NCBI RefSeq assembly: GCF_913778665.1
Contig: NZ_CAJYVQ010000001.1
Coordinates: 1-64,000 of the forward strand
Direction: 5' to 3'
DNA: 64,000 bases
Origin: an uncultured Stenotrophomonas sp.
GTDB taxonomy: Bacteria; Pseudomonadota; Gammaproteobacteria; Xanthomonadales; Xanthomonadaceae
Of this stretch, positions 1 to 8,453 are shown piece by piece. The first letter of the stretch is position 1. Each line of letters starts with the position of its first letter. The notes below the pieces were generated by a model. It made no database searches. It was given only the letters and a program-made list of their open reading frames with translations, and was not told the DNA's origin. The position numbers and the translations under genes are program-made.

Positions 1-2
1 GT

Positions 3-78
<76 letters not shown>

Positions 79-124
79 ACTTTTCGGACATAGGCCGTCC
101 GCAAAGGCGACATCGTTACACAGC

Positions 125-200
125 GTCCCCATCGTCTAGAGGCCTAGGACATCACCCTTTCACGGTGGCGACCGGGGTTCGAATCCCCGTGGGGACGCCA
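125..200 (+). tRNA. tRNA-Glu (anticodon TTC)
   Basis: A 76-nt cloverleaf with encoded CCA. Acceptor arms GTCCCCA and TGGGGAC pair, and the loop CTTTCAC gives anticodon TTC. It sits 46 nt after the first tRNA-Ala; the spacer has a small hairpin (GGAC/GTCC), probably used in processing. Confidence 0.97.
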
Positions 201-264
201 TTTTTCGCAGGAATTCCTCGCGCGCATCCGGGTTCGGCTCTGCCGAACGCAATGAGTGCGGGGT

Positions 265-293
265 TTGTACATCGGAAGAAAGTCGGGTAAGAT
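265..293 (+). promoter_or_regulatory. sigma70-like promoter inside the tRNA array
   Basis: TTGTAC (265-270) and TAAGAT (288-293) are separated by exactly 17 nt. Transcription would start near 300, about 15 nt before the second tRNA-Ala. This suggests the second and third Ala-Glu pairs can be made independently of the first. Inferred from the sequence only. Confidence 0.6.
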
Positions 294-314
294 TCCGCTT
301 CTGCCAGTACACGT

Positions 315-390
<76 letters not shown>

Positions 391-434
391 ACTTTTCGGA
401 CATAGGCCGTCCGCAAAGCAACATCGTTATCTGC

Positions 435-510
435 GTCCCCATCGTCTAGAGGCCTAGGACATCACCCTTTCACGGTGGCGACCGGGGTTCGAATCCCCGT
501 GGGGACGCCA
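435..510 (+). tRNA. tRNA-Glu (anticodon TTC), second copy
   Basis: Identical to the copy at 125-200. It lies 44 nt after the second tRNA-Ala. Confidence 0.97.
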
Positions 511-555
511 GTTTCAAAACGGACTCTGCTCCCGGCAGATCATCCGGAGTTTCAT

Positions 556-631
556 GGGGCCATAGCTCAGCTGGGAGAGCGCCTGCATGGCATGCAGGAG
601 GTCAGCGGTTCGATCCCGCTTGGCTCCACCA
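556..631 (+). tRNA. tRNA-Ala (anticodon GGC), third copy
   Basis: A 76-nt cloverleaf with encoded CCA. It differs from the other two copies by a compensated anticodon-stem pair (CCTGC/GCAGG instead of CTTGC/GCAAG) and by changes in the T arm (AGCGG/CCGCT). The anticodon is still GGC. The paired changes show that function is under selection. Confidence 0.97.
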
Positions 632-677
632 CTTCGACATTAGGCCGTCGAGGTTCTACAACTTGAAGTTTTCGTGC

Positions 678-753
678 GTCCCCATCGTCTAGAGGCCTAG
701 GACATCACCCTTTCACGGTGGCGACCGGGGTTCGAATCCCCGTGGGGACGCCA
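678..753 (+). tRNA. tRNA-Glu (anticodon TTC), third copy
   Basis: Identical to the two earlier tRNA-Glu copies. It is the last gene of the array and is followed within 10 nt by a hairpin terminator. Confidence 0.97.
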
Positions 754-762
754 ATTCTTGAG

Positions 763-790
763 AACCCCGGTTTCGGCCGGGGTTTTTCTT
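763..790 (+). terminator. intrinsic terminator of the tRNA array
   Basis: AACCCCGG and CCGGGGTT form an 8-bp stem with a 6-nt loop, followed by a run of T. It ends the Ala-Glu array before the converging acetyltransferase gene. Confidence 0.85.
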
Positions 791-828
791 TGCATGCGAT
801 TTAGGGGGTGGCGCCCCACCACCGCCCC

Positions 829-1245
829 TCAAAACCGGCGATACATCCCGATCGAGGCCGGTGCGGTCGGCGCAAAACCAAACTGCGCGTACAACCGATG
901 CGCTTCGCCATCGGCCAGCAGGCTGACATATGCCGACGGTGGCAGGTTCGCCTGCATCCATGCGTCCAGGCGCCGCATCACCTCCTTGCCCAGGCCCTGC
1001 CCCTGCAACCGGGGCAGCACAGCGATGTCACAGACCTGCAGATGGCAGCCACCATCGCCAACAACACGGCCCATCGCCACCAGCTCGCTGCCCTGGTACG
1101 CACACACACCGTACACGGTATTGGGCAGCGCGCGGGTGGCGGCCTCACGGCTCTTGGCGCTGAGGCCGGCCAGTACACGCAGCTGGCAGTAGTCCTCCAC
1201 CGTGGGCACGGCCTCGCGGAACTCGCAGGCGACGGAATCGTTCAT
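829..1245 (-). CDS. GNAT family N-acetyltransferase (ElaA-like)
   Basis: A 138-aa protein with a GNAT fold: the acetyl-CoA binding segment is visible as DIAVLPRLQGQGLGKEVM (family R/Q-x-x-G-x-G/A), and the C-terminal FGF near the end is typical of the last strands. Length fits single-domain acetyltransferases of the ElaA type. The start ATG at 1245 has GGAG upstream; longer readings of the frame have no such site and unlikely composition. It converges on the tRNA terminator and is divergent from the SRAP gene, sharing a 77-bp intergenic region. The substrate is unknown. Confidence 0.85.
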   Translation of the reverse strand: MNDSVACEFREAVPTVEDYCQLRVLAGLSAKSREAATRALPNTVYGVCAYQGSELVAMGRVVGDGGCHLQVCDIAVLPRLQGQGLGKEVMRRLDAWMQANLPPSAYVSLLADGEAHRLYAQFGFAPTAPASIGMYRRF

Positions 1246-1322
1246 GCACTTTCTCCCTGTTGGTCGGGCTATCCTGCCGCATCCGCGTCGCAGCAGTTGC
1301 GACCTACGCCGGCCGAGCTGCC

Positions 1323-2279
1323 ATGTGCTATTCCGCCCTGATCCGTGCCGACTACGCCAAACTGGTGCGCGAATTCGGCGCCATCCTCTCGCTGGAGGCA
1401 TTCGCCGAGTTGTACGCGCACGATCCTGGCAAGAAGCGCCCGAAGACGCCCAAGGCGATGGACGATGGCTTTGCCGGTGCGCGCACCGAGCAGGGCCGCG
1501 ATATCGTCGCCAAGATCCAGCAATGGCATGCACAGGAGCGCCTCGATCTGGAAGCGGAACTGGCCCGCCAGCGCGAGCGCCATGATATCGCTCATGCAAC
1601 GCTGGCGACACGCCCGACCCAGAAGGCACGCAACGACCTGCGCGTGGCCGGCAACCGTATCGAGCGCGCGCAGGCTCGGCTCGCAGACCTGCACCGGGCG
1701 CAGCTGCTGCCGCGCGACAACCGCATTTTCCCGGGCACCTACGCGCCAGTGATGGTCAGCGAGAACGGCCAGCGCGTGATCAAGCCGATGCGTTACCAGT
1801 GCCGGCTGCCCGACAAACCGGCGCGCAACGATGTGCTCTACCCCGGCACCTACAACGCGCGGCGCGACAGCCTGGAGGGCTACTGGCGAGGTGCGTTCGG
1901 CCTGCGCCACGGCGTGGTGGTGGTGCAGGCGTTCTACGAACACGTACCGCGCCACGCAATCGCCGGACGCTCTCTCGGCACTGACGGGAAGGAACAGGAC
2001 GTAGTGCTGGAATTCCGTCCCGATCCGCCGCGCGACCTGCTGCTGGCATGCCTGTGGGCGGAATGGGAGGGGCCGGAAGGCCGCCTGCTGTCGTTTGCCA
2101 CGATCACCGACGCCCCGCCCAGAGACGTCGCCGCTGCCGGGCATGATCGCGGCGTGGTGCCGATCCGCCGGGAGCACTTGGATGCCTGGCTCAATCCGGA
2201 TTCCGAGGATCTGCAGCAGCAGTACCGCATCCTCGATGACCGTGAGGACATCCGCTACGTCTACGAAGCGGTCGCCTGA
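1323..2279 (+). CDS. SRAP-family (YedK/HMCES-like) abasic-site crosslinking protein with insert
   Basis: A 318-aa member of the SOS response-associated peptidase family. Members use Cys2, freed by removal of Met1, to form a thiazolidine crosslink with abasic sites in single-stranded DNA. The sequence shows MCYS at the start (so ATG 1323 is the required start), Asn178 in YNARRDSLE, Glu206 in AFYEHV and His274 in AAGHDRG, matching the family Cys, Asn, Glu and His. The family is usually 220-250 aa; here about 100 extra, charged and probably helical residues lie between Cys2 and the Asn motif (roughly residues 35-140). No LexA box was recognised upstream. The family call is secure; the role of the insert is unknown. 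Confidence 0.92.
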   Translation: MCYSALIRADYAKLVREFGAILSLEAFAELYAHDPGKKRPKTPKAMDDGFAGARTEQGRDIVAKIQQWHAQERLDLEAELARQRERHDIAHATLATRPTQKARNDLRVAGNRIERAQARLADLHRAQLLPRDNRIFPGTYAPVMVSENGQRVIKPMRYQCRLPDKPARNDVLYPGTYNARRDSLEGYWRGAFGLRHGVVVVQAFYEHVPRHAIAGRSLGTDGKEQDVVLEFRPDPPRDLLLACLWAEWEGPEGRLLSFATITDAPPRDVAAAGHDRGVVPIRREHLDAWLNPDSEDLQQQYRILDDREDIRYVYEAVA

Positions 2280-2289
2280 AGCGTAAAAT

Positions 2290-2670
2290 TCAGGCCTTGA
2301 CGCTGGAACGGCCTACTGCGCGAACCAGCGCCTGGATCAGATCTGCCGACAGATAGGGCTTTACCAGCAGGATCCCGGCCAGCATCGACGCCGGCAGCTG
2401 TTCGGCCAGCATCCCGGTGGCCAGCACGAACGGCACCCTGCGCGCCGACAGCGCGGCGGCGACCGGCTCGCTGGTCTCGTTGTGGGCCAGACGGTAGTCG
2501 AGCAGGGCTACGTCCGGCGCCGCGTCTTCCAGCAGGCGCAGTGCTTCGGCGACGCTTGCGGCCAACCCGACCACGGTTGCGCCGGCGTGCACCAGCTGCA
2601 TCTGCAGCAGTGCGGCACTCATCTCGTCGTTCTCGACCACCAGCACCCTCAGGTCCTGCAACACTGTCAT
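2290..2670 (-). CDS. single-domain response regulator (REC only)
   Basis: A 126-aa receiver domain with no output domain. The acidic pair is in VVENDE (residues 13-16), the phosphoacceptor is Asp58 in LLDYRL, the conserved Thr is in LATG and the Lys in LVKPY. Such proteins act as CheY- or Spo0F-like phosphate carriers, or as partners of hybrid kinases. ATG 2670 has AGGAG 9 nt upstream. No kinase gene is adjacent, so its partner is unknown; the hybrid kinase at 45.5 kb is only one of many possibilities. It ends 10 nt from the stop of the convergent SRAP gene. Confidence 0.9.
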   Translation of the reverse strand: MTVLQDLRVLVVENDEMSAALLQMQLVHAGATVVGLAASVAEALRLLEDAAPDVALLDYRLAHNETSEPVAAALSARRVPFVLATGMLAEQLPASMLAGILLVKPYLSADLIQALVRAVGRSSVKA

Positions 2671-2802
2671 CGGCTACCGCTCCTGGAGGCATTCAAGCCG
2701 CCGCAGTATAGCCATCATGGGGCCTATGCCGACAGGAAGCGGCCTGATCGGCCTTCCCTCTATGAAAGCCCTGCCGACCTCGGTTACACTCGCACGCTGC
2801 CT

Positions 2803-2888
2803 GCCGGTGTGGCGGAATGGTATACGCAGCTGACTCAAAATCAGCCGGGGGTGACCCCATGAAGGTTCGAGTCCTTTCACCGGCACCA
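2803..2888 (+). tRNA. tRNA-Leu (anticodon CAA)
   Basis: An 86-nt class II tRNA with a long variable arm and encoded CCA. Acceptor arms GCCGGTG and CACCGGC pair. The anticodon loop CTCAAAA gives CAA, reading TTG. Its 3' end borders a decayed accessory patch, so it is a plausible old integration site, although no second copy of its 3' end was found in the window. Confidence 0.96.
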
Positions 2889-2930
2889 AAGACCCTTGTG
2901 GCGTAAGGGTTTCGACGAAAATGGCGTAAT

Positions 2931-2965
2931 GGAGTCGTGAATTGTCCGACTCCGCTCATTTTTCT
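2931..2965 (+). terminator. terminator downstream of tRNA-Leu
   Basis: GGAGTCG (2931-2937) pairs with CGACTCC (2947-2953), followed a few bases later by a T-rich run (2958-2965). It fits a rho-independent end for the tRNA-Leu transcript. Confidence 0.7.
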
Positions 2966-3052
2966 TCTGTCTGCTTGCCTTCTCCCGCTTACCCCTTGTC
3001 GCACGGTTGACGCCGCGGTAGAACGGGCGTCCCCAATGGAGCAGGGGGAGCT

Positions 3053-3537
3053 ATGCAGGTGAAGCCGCCATGGAAATGCGATCAGTGCGGCGAACCAATC
3101 CTCAGCGTTGAGGACGGCTGGGTGGAGTGGCTGAGTGGAGCGGCATCTGGAGCGTATGAAGGTAGCGCCCACCATCTACGGCTTGTCCACACTCGACATT
3201 CTTCGCCCCGAGCGGACCGAAGGAATGGCTGTTTCCACGATGAGGCATAGTGGTATGCCACCAAGGGCTGGACGGTTTCGGATCTGCCGCTCTCGATGTT
3301 CGTTGGCCCTGACGGCCTTATGCGGCTACTCGAGTTCATCTCTGACAAGCGCTTCGAAGAGCCAGAAGAAGCTCTGGAACTGATCAAGCGCCTCTCATTC
3401 CGCGCTACGAGGCAACCCGGCTCTCGCTGGAGGCCGCTATCGCCAATGGCGTGTTCGAACTGAGGTGCAAGCCGAAGTATCAGGATCAGGACGAGTTGCG
3501 CGTAGTTCAGAATTGGTTGGCTGAGCAGGAGCAGTAA
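3053..3537 (+). pseudogene. broken hypothetical gene with N-terminal CxxC motif
   Basis: Starting at ATG 3053, behind a strong GGGGGAG site, the frame reads MQVKPPWKCDQCGEPI and then DGWVEWLS. It is stopped by TAG at 3248-3250, but the same frame continues with coherent sequence (WYATKGWTVSDLPLSMF, then LEFISDKRFEEPEEALELI). Near 3400 a one-base loss moves the reading to the next frame, which continues as IPRYEATRLSLEAAI and ends at 3537. One nonsense codon and one frameshift therefore separate three parts of a protein of about 160 aa. I do not know its function; the CxxC suggests a zinc site. Confidence 0.75.
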
Positions 3538-3609
3538 GGCCTGCTATCAACCCTAGAACCAGTCCGGGATCACCATTTGGCATGGCGACCGAGGTGTACC
3601 TCGGTAGTC

Positions 3610-3978
3610 CTAAACGCCCCGACGTAGCTGATGCAGCCCTGCCCTCACCCACGCCTTGGTTCGGGCGTCTCTCGCTCGGGGTTTCATCTCTGTCGGCGGC
3701 TTGCGCGGTTCAAGCGCCGCCTTGATCTGCTCGACCTCCTTCGCTCCTGCCTCGGCCAGACGCCGGGCCTGTTGCTGCTGCTCGCGGGTTGGCGGCAGGC
3801 CGGGCAGCGGAGGCTCCGGTTGGATCGGAGTGCTGTCGGTCAGCCGGGCAACCGACTGGCGCAGGGGCAGATCCCGGCACCCAACGACAACTCCAACGCT
3901 TGGCATCGGCTTCTGCCAAGCATTGCGGCCAAACACAGGCTGGACAGCAGCGATCTCTTCGCTGCGGCCTTCGAGCAA
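3610..3978 (-). CDS. hypothetical protein, possibly phage-derived
   Basis: A possible 122-aa product from a TTG start (3978) directly after an in-frame TGA, so it may itself be the tail of a longer broken gene. It has a hydrophobic VGVVVGC patch that could be a lipobox, then a proline-rich stretch (IQPEPPLPGLPP) and a charged Gln/Glu/Lys-rich C-terminus. A proline-rich small lipoprotein next to phage tail genes recalls Rz1-type spanins, but the match is weak. Neighbouring frames are open too, so this is a tentative call. Bases 3538-3609 hold nothing recognisable. Confidence 0.3.
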   Translation of the reverse strand: MLEGRSEEIAAVQPVFGRNAWQKPMPSVGVVVGCRDLPLRQSVARLTDSTPIQPEPPLPGLPPTREQQQQARRLAEAGAKEVEQIKAALEPRKPPTEMKPRARDARTKAWVRAGLHQLRRGV

Positions 3979-4055
3979 TCACTGACGGTTCTGACTGAAC
4001 AAATCGACGACGCTCACGCCTGATCGTCACCCGTCTGGTGCCGGCGCGGCGGTGC

Positions 4056-4145
4056 TCACGCGCTCCCGGGTTGAGCTGCCTGCGACTTCCGATCTTGGGG
4101 GTGTAGAGGCGCATGCGCCACGTTCACTTCCATCACGATCCGCAT
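4056..4145 (-). CDS. very small ORF with ideal Shine-Dalgarno site
   Basis: A 29-codon frame (MRIVMEVNVAHAPLH...) preceded by AGGAGGTGGC directly before ATG 4145, and followed by other very short frames with GTG starts. It lies just after the hairpin terminator of the phage tail remnant. The ribosome site is the only strong evidence. It may be the start of a gene broken by later deletions in this decayed patch. Confidence 0.35.
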   Translation of the reverse strand: MRIVMEVNVAHAPLHPQDRKSQAAQPGSA

Positions 4146-4163
4146 GCCACCTCCTGTTAGTGC

Positions 4164-4190
4164 AGGAGGGCTGGTTTTCCAGCCCTCCTT
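4164..4190 (-). terminator. terminator after the phage tail-tip remnant
   Basis: A perfect 11-bp stem (AGGAGGGCTGG with CCAGCCCTCCT) around a TTTT loop, 7 nt downstream of the stop codon of the J-like remnant on the minus strand. Confidence 0.75.
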
Positions 4191-4196
4191 GGTCTG

Positions 4197-4499
4197 TCAC
4201 GGCACTACGCCCCATCGCATACGCAGACGCCCGTTCTGGTCGTAAACACGCCAGTTTCCGTCGCTGTACTCCGTGCGCATACCGCCGCTCGGTGACGACA
4301 CACAGAACACGTCAGCCAGCACGTCGAATGCAGACACACCGTTGGTGCTGGCGAGCCTCAGGCCACCCACTTTGCCGTCCGTGCGGACGTTCACCGACCA
4401 GGACGCCATGCTCTCCATACCGCCAGCGGACCAAGGGCCCGGCTTGTCCTGCGCTTCCGTGGCCTCCGCCAGCATCGGACGCACCCACCGGACAAAAGA
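4197..4499 (-). pseudogene. C-terminal remnant of a phage tail-tip (J-like) protein
   Basis: About 95 codons ending at 4197 read as a coherent phage module: SWSVNVRTDGKVGGLRL, then FDVLADVFCVSSP and WRVYDQNGRLRMRWGV. The pattern of Ser-Trp-Ser, a glycine turn, 'F..LAD.F.V..P.G' and a short closing strand is characteristic of the C-terminal DUF1983-type part of lambda J-like host-specificity proteins, which normally exceed 1000 aa. Nothing upstream continues the protein; the frame runs straight into the diguanylate cyclase stub near 4500. I infer that a prophage was lost by deletion, leaving only its tail-tip end. Confidence 0.6.
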
Positions 4500-4501
4500 C
4501 G

Positions 4502-4745
4502 CAGCCGCTGGCGCTGGGCGAGCGCTTGCGCACCGCGGTCGAAGGCGACCCTGCCGGCCGTCGATGGCCACGTGACCATCAGCGTGGGCGTGGCATGGCA
4601 GGCGGCGAGCGATCACCGTGATCCGGCCGACCTGGTTGATCACGCCGAGCAGGCGCTGTACCGGGCCAAGCATGCTGGCCGGAACTGCATGCAGCTGGCC
4701 ACGCTGGCCGACACACCGGAACCGCGCGCCGGCCAACCCGCCTAG
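4502..4745 (+). pseudogene. 3' stub of a GGDEF diguanylate cyclase gene, frameshifted
   Basis: From 4502 the frame reads QPLALGERLRTAVEGDPAG, the helix after the GGDEF signature. A single-base shift near 4557 then leads to VDGHVTISVGVAWQ and AEQALYRAKHAGRN, the last conserved GGDEF segments, ending at TAG 4745. The signature itself and everything N-terminal are absent, replaced by the phage remnant. The product cannot be made and would be inactive. Its stop overlaps by a few bases the stop of the convergent chemoreceptor gene. Confidence 0.75.
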
Positions 4746-6568
4746 ACCACGCGCAGCACCGTTCCTCCATGTGCATGCCCGGCACCGTCGTGCACACGGA
4801 AGCCGGCAACGGTCTGCAGCAGCTGTGCCGATTGCTCCTCCATGCTGCGAGCTGCCGCCGAGGCCTCCTCCACCAACGCCGCATTCTGCTGGGTGCCCTG
4901 ATCGATCAGGTCCACCGCATGATTCATCTGCTGGATGTCGTCGCTCTGCTGCTGCGAGGCGGTGCTGATCTCGGTCATCAGGTCGCTGACCCGGCGCACA
5001 TTGGTCACGATCTCGTCCATGGTGCGGCCGGCGCTTTCGACCTGGGCGGTACCGGCGCCCACGTTGGCCACCGACTCATCGATCAGCTGCTTGATCTCCT
5101 TGGCGGCACTGGCCGACCGCTGCGACAGTTCGCGGATCTCGCTGGCCACCACCGCAAAGCCGCGCCCATGCTCGCCGGCGCGTGCGGCTTCCACTGCGGC
5201 ATTCAGCGCCAGGATGTTGGTCTGGAACGCGATGCCGTCGATCACGCCGATGATGTCGACGATGCGCCGCGAAGACGCGTTGATCACCGCCATCGTCTCG
5301 ACCACTTCGTGCACCACGCTGCCCCCGCGCGCAGCGACATCGGCGGCACCGCCGGCCAGCTGGCTGGCCTGGCGCGCATTGGTGGCGGTGCGCTGCACGG
5401 TCTCGGCCAGCCCCTTCATCGATACCGCAGTTTCCTCCAGCGAGGCCGCCTGCTGCTCGGTGCGCTGCGACAGATCACTGTTGCCCTGCGCGATCTCGGT
5501 CGCACCCACCGCAATGGTGTCGGCGGCGAACTTGATCTGGCCGATGATCGCTGCCATCGCCTCGACCAGTGAATTCACGCCGTCGCACAGATCGGCGATC
5601 GGCCCCTGCTTGTCGGCCATCGCCACGCGCCGGGTCAGGTCACCCTGCTTCGCGGCGGCCACCACCTCGCGGGTTTGCGCCACGGCGCGCTGCATGGCCT
5701 GGTTCTCATGCACCTGCGCGGTGATGTCGGTAGCGTATTTGACGACCTTGAACGGTTTGCCGTTGAGATCAAGGATGGGGTTGTAGGACGCCTGGATCCA
5801 GACCTCGCGGCCACTCTTGCCCAGCCGCCGGTATTGCCCGGCATCGTATTCGCCGCGCCCGAGCTTCTCCCAGAACTGGCGATACTCGGCGCTGCTGCGA
5901 TGCTCGGGGTCGACGAACAGCGAGTGATGCTGCCCGCGAACTTCATCGATGCTGTAGCCGGTGGCGGCGAGGAAATTGTCGTTGGCCGAGAGAATGCGCC
6001 CGTCCATGCTGAACTCGATCACCGCCTGCGACTTGCCGATCGCTGCCAGCTGCCCGGCCGAATCGGCCGCCTGCAGCTTCTGGGCCGTGATGTCGGTGGC
6101 GAACTTGACCACTTTGTACGGCCGCCCCTGCCGATCCAGTACCGGGTTGTACGAGGCCTGGATCCAGATCTCGCGCTGCCCCTTGCCGAGGCGACGGTAC
6201 TGCCCGGCGTCGTACTCACCACGCCCCAGGCGCGCCCAGAAGTCGCGGTACTCGGCGCTGCGCGCATGCTCCGGATCGACGAACAGCGCGTGGTGCTGAC
6301 CCTGGATTTCCTCCAGCCGATAGCCCATCGCCTGCAGGAAATTGTCGTTGGCCTGCAGGATGGTGCCGTCGAGCGCGAACTCGATGACGGCCTGCACGCG
6401 GTGCAGCGCCGCGACCTGAGCCTCGAGTTCGGCGCGGTCGGTCGCTGCTGGTTCGGTGCCGGTGCGGTGCTGCGGGGCCAGGACGCCCAGCAGGGCACGC
6501 CAAGGCGACCAACGGGTATACAGCTCGGCCGGCGCCTGCGCGCCCGCCGTGAAGCCTGGAATGAGCAT
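4742..6568 (-). CDS. soluble methyl-accepting chemotaxis protein with two PAS domains
   Basis: A 608-aa cytoplasmic receptor with no membrane segment. Two nearly identical PAS domains (about residues 55-175 and 180-300) each contain 'AVIEF..DG.IL.ANDNFL', 'GQHH.LFVDPEH' and '[15 protein letters not shown]', so they arose by tandem duplication. A short linker leads to the signalling domain, whose tip reads [20 protein letters not shown] and [14 protein letters not shown]. The receptor would relay a cytoplasmic signal (possibly redox or energy through PAS) to CheA/CheW, which are not in this window. A TTG start at 6592 is possible, but ATG 6568 has GAGG 8 nt upstream and is preferred. The gene is followed by the disrupted GGDEF stub on the other strand. 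Confidence 0.93.
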   Translation of the reverse strand: MLIPGFTAGAQAPAELYTRWSPWRALLGVLAPQHRTGTEPAATDRAELEAQVAALHRVQAVIEFALDGTILQANDNFLQAMGYRLEEIQGQHHALFVDPEHARSAEYRDFWARLGRGEYDAGQYRRLGKGQREIWIQASYNPVLDRQGRPYKVVKFATDITAQKLQAADSAGQLAAIGKSQAVIEFSMDGRILSANDNFLAATGYSIDEVRGQHHSLFVDPEHRSSAEYRQFWEKLGRGEYDAGQYRRLGKSGREVWIQASYNPILDLNGKPFKVVKYATDITAQVHENQAMQRAVAQTREVVAAAKQGDLTRRVAMADKQGPIADLCDGVNSLVEAMAAIIGQIKFAADTIAVGATEIAQGNSDLSQRTEQQAASLEETAVSMKGLAETVQRTATNARQASQLAGGAADVAARGGSVVHEVVETMAVINASSRRIVDIIGVIDGIAFQTNILALNAAVEAARAGEHGRGFAVVASEIRELSQRSASAAKEIKQLIDESVANVGAGTAQVESAGRTMDEIVTNVRRVSDLMTEISTASQQQSDDIQQMNHAVDLIDQGTQQNAALVEEASAAARSMEEQSAQLLQTVAGFRVHDGAGHAHGGTVLRVV

Positions 6569-6825
6569 TGTCTGATCCTCGGTGTCCGACAAAGGGTTGC
6601 GACCCGACGGGCGGGATGCCCGGCGGCAACTTCAGTTGCTAAGGACTACAGGTGCCGGCAGGCACCCCTCGAGCGGCTGGCAAGAACGTCTCTGGTGCGG
6701 GTGCGATCGGCATCTGGGAGTGGCGGAACACACAGCGCGGGCCGCCCATCGGAGGCAGCCTGGGGTCCTGCAGCGGGTGACTGGAGCGGGATCCAGAGGG
6801 GATATCGGCGATGCCCGCGTCGGCT

Positions 6826-7152
6826 TTAGCGGATTTCCGCGACGTCCGTCGCAACTTGCGTGGCTGCTGCGGGAACGCGATAGACAATCGAGGTGTATTT
6901 CACGCTGCCCTCACGAAAGATGGGGACGCCACCAAGCGATTCCGCCAATCGCCGGCTGGGTGCGTTCTGCTCGGCCACCGGGTAGCGCAACGCGGTGCAG
7001 TCCAGCCGTCTGCACGCGAGCGCGCGAACGGCGGCCGCGGCTTCAGGGCCATAGCCATGCCGGTGCACGATTTCGGCGATCCAGATACCCAGTTCGGGCT
7101 CCGCATCACCGGTGCGATGCAGGCCCGCCAAGCCAAGGAACGCATCATCCAC
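6826..7152 (-). pseudogene. N-terminally truncated RimJ/RimL-type acetyltransferase
   Basis: 108 codons carry the second half of a GNAT of the RimJ/RimL type: GLAGLHRTG, EPELGIWIAE, HRHGYGPEAA and YPVAEQNAPSRRLAESLGG, the last being the usual 'N..S..L.E.LGF' motif. Such proteins are about 170-180 aa, so roughly the first 60 residues are missing. Upstream in the same frame there are stop codons (TAG three codons before the GTG) and no alternative N-terminus was recognised. The region 6569-6825 beyond it holds only a GGTGCC/GGCACC hairpin at 6651-6666. Most likely a decayed gene. Confidence 0.6.
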
Positions 7153-7302
7153 GCGTGGCTACTGTCATGGGGCACAGCCTGGCCCGGAACGGCGATGCAG
7201 TTCAAGCCGGAAAGGTTTGCATGACCAACGGGAGATTCCCCACTACGTGAAAATGGCGAGCATGCAGCGATCTGCAGGACCGTTCATTGACAAGGAAATC
7301 GT

Positions 7303-8391
7303 ATGTTCGTTCGCTTGGGCAGCCTCATCCTCCTTGGCCTGTGCAGCACCGGCGCGTCTGCCGGCGAAGCCGGCTATCAGCGCGCTTTCCATCCCGACCA
7401 GTTGAAGGGACCGCCCGCCGGACGCCCGAACGAAGTGCTGGTGCTGGGCACCCCCCACCTCTCCGGCCTGCCCAAGACCTTCCAGCCAGCGTTGCTGGAG
7501 CCGTTGCTGCAGCGACTGGTCGCCTGGAAGCCGGGGCTGATCGCCACCGAAGACCTGTCCGGCCTGCAGTGCGATTTCATGCGGCGCAATCCCGCACGCT
7601 ATTCCGAAAGCGTTGCCACCTACTGTTTCGATACCGCACCGGCGCAGGCCGCGACCGGGCTGGACGTACCCAGCGCCAACGCCGAGATCGAGCGCCTGCT
7701 CGCGGCGTGGCCGCAGCAGCCGTCTCCGTCCCAACGTCGGCACCTGGCGGCGTTGTTCCTCGCCGCCGGCGAACGTGGCTCGGCCCACGTGCAGTGGCTG
7801 CGCCTGCCTGCTGCCGAACGCAGAGGCGGCGACAGTTTGAGTCCGGCCCTGGTTGAGATCCTCGACAAGGGCATGACCCGTCGCAACGAGACCCACCTGA
7901 TCGCGGCCGAGGTCGCCGCGCGACTGGGCCACGAGCGGCTCTGGGCCGTCGATGACCATACCGCCGACTCACCCACGCCGGCCGAAGATGAAGAGGCTAC
8001 CCGGGTCGCCATCACTGCCGCCTGGAACAATCCCCACTCCCAGGCGCGAAAAGCGGCCGATCAGCGCCTGGTGGCCGATCTGGACAAACCTGGTGGCGTG
8101 CTGGCGCTGTACAGGGCGTACAACAGCCCGGCCGCGGCAATGGCGGCCTACCAGAGTGACTTCGGCGCGACGCTCGTCGAGCCTTCGCCCAAGGCATTCG
8201 GCAGGCAGTATGTCGGCTACTGGGAAACCCGCAACCTGCGCATGGTGGCCAACATGCGCGACGTGCTGGGCCAGCACCCGGGCAGCCGCATGCTGACCAT
8301 CGTCGGTGCCTCGCACAAGGGCTATTACGAGGCCTACCTCAACCAGATGCACGATGTGCAGCTGGTCAGTGCGGACGCAGTATTGCGTTGA
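7303..8391 (+). CDS. DUF5694 (TraB/GumN-related) exported protein
   Basis: A 362-aa protein with a signal peptide (LILLGLCSTGASA, cleavage near residue 20) and therefore probably periplasmic. It carries the hallmarks of the TraB/PrgY/GumN superfamily as seen in DUF5694: an early VLVLGTPHL motif, Glu in IATEDLSG, and a C-terminal MLTIVGASHKGYYEAYL with the conserved His. The superfamily has been linked to metal-dependent peptide processing, but no substrate is known for this branch. ATG 7303 has AAGGAAA upstream. It is transcribed alone and followed by a hairpin. Confidence 0.82.
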   Translation: MFVRLGSLILLGLCSTGASAGEAGYQRAFHPDQLKGPPAGRPNEVLVLGTPHLSGLPKTFQPALLEPLLQRLVAWKPGLIATEDLSGLQCDFMRRNPARYSESVATYCFDTAPAQAATGLDVPSANAEIERLLAAWPQQPSPSQRRHLAALFLAAGERGSAHVQWLRLPAAERRGGDSLSPALVEILDKGMTRRNETHLIAAEVAARLGHERLWAVDDHTADSPTPAEDEEATRVAITAAWNNPHSQARKAADQRLVADLDKPGGVLALYRAYNSPAAAMAAYQSDFGATLVEPSPKAFGRQYVGYWETRNLRMVANMRDVLGQHPGSRMLTIVGASHKGYYEAYLNQMHDVQLVSADAVLR

Positions 8392-8400
8392 CGGGCATAG

Positions 8401-8421
8401 GTGCCGGCCATGCGCCGGCAC
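8401..8421. terminator. hairpin after the DUF5694 gene
   Basis: GTGCCGGC (8401-8408) and GCCGGCAC (8414-8421) with a 5-nt loop, 9 nt after the stop. There is no T run, so it could be an mRNA-stabilising hairpin or repeat rather than a true terminator. Confidence 0.45.
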
Positions 8422-8453
8422 TATCCTGCTGGGCCCGATCTGCAGGTGCCGAC

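Noticed and set aside
2889..4745. Intact prophage or attachment site at tRNA-Leu
   Set aside because: No integrase gene and no second copy of the tRNA 3' end were found; only decayed fragments remain.
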